Shown: positions 63,874-64,000 of the stretch, one piece after another
How the letters are laid out: every line of letters starts with the position of its first letter
How positions within the stretch are numbered: the stretch's first letter is position 1
Notes under the pieces: model-generated
What the model was told of the DNA's origin: nothing
What the model saw: the letters and a program-made list of their open reading frames with translations, nothing else
Database searches by the model: none
Origin: Microbacterium forte
GTDB taxonomy: Bacteria > Actinomycetota > Actinomycetes > Actinomycetales > Microbacteriaceae
Length of the DNA stretch: 64,000 bases
Direction of reading: 5' to 3'
Assembly (NCBI RefSeq): GCF_031885415.1
Contig: NZ_CP116871.1
Coordinates: 186,001 to 250,000 of the forward strand
Translations under genes and position numbers: made by a program

Positions 63874-64000
63874 GCGACGTGCGCGAGGTGTCCGACTACC
63901 ACGAATGGATGGCCGGCACAGTGGCCGGCGCGGGCGAACGCCTCGATGGTGCGCTGCGCGAACTGTTCGAGCCCTTCGCCAAGGCTCTCAGTGCAGCACT
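63870..64000 (+). CDS. Start of a further phage gene (cut by window edge)
   Basis: A GTG overlapping the previous stop (GTGA) begins MSDVREVSDYHEWMAGTVAG and stays open to the window end (43 codons). Nothing more can be said about its identity. Confidence 0.5.
   Translation, partial: MSDVREVSDYHEWMAGTVAGAGERLDGALRELFEPFAKALSAA

Larger units (their letters stand above)
60890..64000. mobile_element. Left end of an integrated phage-like element at tRNA-Asn (partial)
   Basis: A repressor overlapping tRNA-Asn, a divergent Cro/Xis-like gene, a replication-type protein, phage Dam, two small HTH proteins and an HNH fusion form a tightly packed divergent gene block unlike the surrounding chromosome. 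All early genes overlap by 4-8 bases. No integrase, terminase or structural genes are in view; these should lie to the right of position 64000. The left boundary lies within the 3' half of tRNA-Asn. An integrative plasmid is the alternative. Confidence 0.75.

Overview
The window is high-GC DNA from an actinobacterium, most likely Microbacterium or a close relative in the Microbacteriaceae. The evidence is the gene order (nadD-rsfS, leuS, comEA/comEC-holA-rpsT, lepA-hemW-hrcA-dnaJ-rsmE-phoH-ybeY-era, leuA, recO-uppS, dusB-dgt-dnaG). Supporting it are frequent GTG/TTG starts, ATGA/GTGA gene overlaps, and many promoters whose -10 box (TANNNT) sits only 6-7 bases before the start codon, as in leaderless actinobacterial mRNAs. 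Positions 1 to about 60,850 look like ordinary chromosome; the last 3.1 kb is the start of an integrated phage-like element.

Layout. 1-3.3 kb: NAD synthesis (nadD tail), an acidic membrane protein, ribosome silencing factor, a short-chain dehydrogenase and two small proteins. 3.4-12.3 kb: an AI-2E-type permease, tRNA-Ala, an acetyltransferase, a flavoprotein monooxygenase, two membrane proteins, a GH3 glycosidase, an App1-type phosphatase and a DedA protein. 12.4-25 kb: pabB, leuS, comEA, a block of unrelated genes (one frameshifted), comEC, holA, rpsT. 25-33 kb: an MFS exporter, an alpha/beta hydrolase and a complete peptide/oligopeptide ABC importer on the minus strand. 33-45.7 kb: the lepA-hemW and hrcA-dnaJ-rsmE-HIT-phoH-ybeY-CBS-era housekeeping block, with a CIRCE operator before hrcA. 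45.7-49.3 kb: an ECF-type sigma factor operon with a membrane protein and a secreted cysteine-containing protein, a quinone-oxidoreductase-like enzyme and a lipoprotein. 49.4-51.3 kb: leuA behind a leader peptide with four consecutive Leu codons and a hairpin/pseudoknot. 51.4-60.8 kb: a TRIC channel, recO-uppS, a P-loop kinase-like protein, a DsbA-like protein, glutathione peroxidase, dusB-dgt-dnaG and an ABC ATPase. 60.86 kb: tRNA-Asn.

The phage-like element starts inside tRNA-Asn. A minus-strand XRE repressor gene takes its last 12 or so codons from the antisense strand of the tRNA. A divergent operon runs to the right edge: a small HTH (Cro/Xis-like) protein, a HTH replication-type protein, two small proteins, a phage Dam methyltransferase, a second small HTH protein, an HNH-plus-P-loop fusion, and a truncated last gene. 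This arrangement fits the integration-dependent immunity known from phages such as BPs and Brujita, where attP lies inside the repressor gene. The replication-type gene also carries palindromic GGGTGACAC repeats next to a DnaA-box-like sequence, a lambda-O-like candidate origin. No integrase is in the window; it should lie at the far end of the element.

Limits: all functions come from reading motifs and context, without database searches, and several starts are uncertain as noted.
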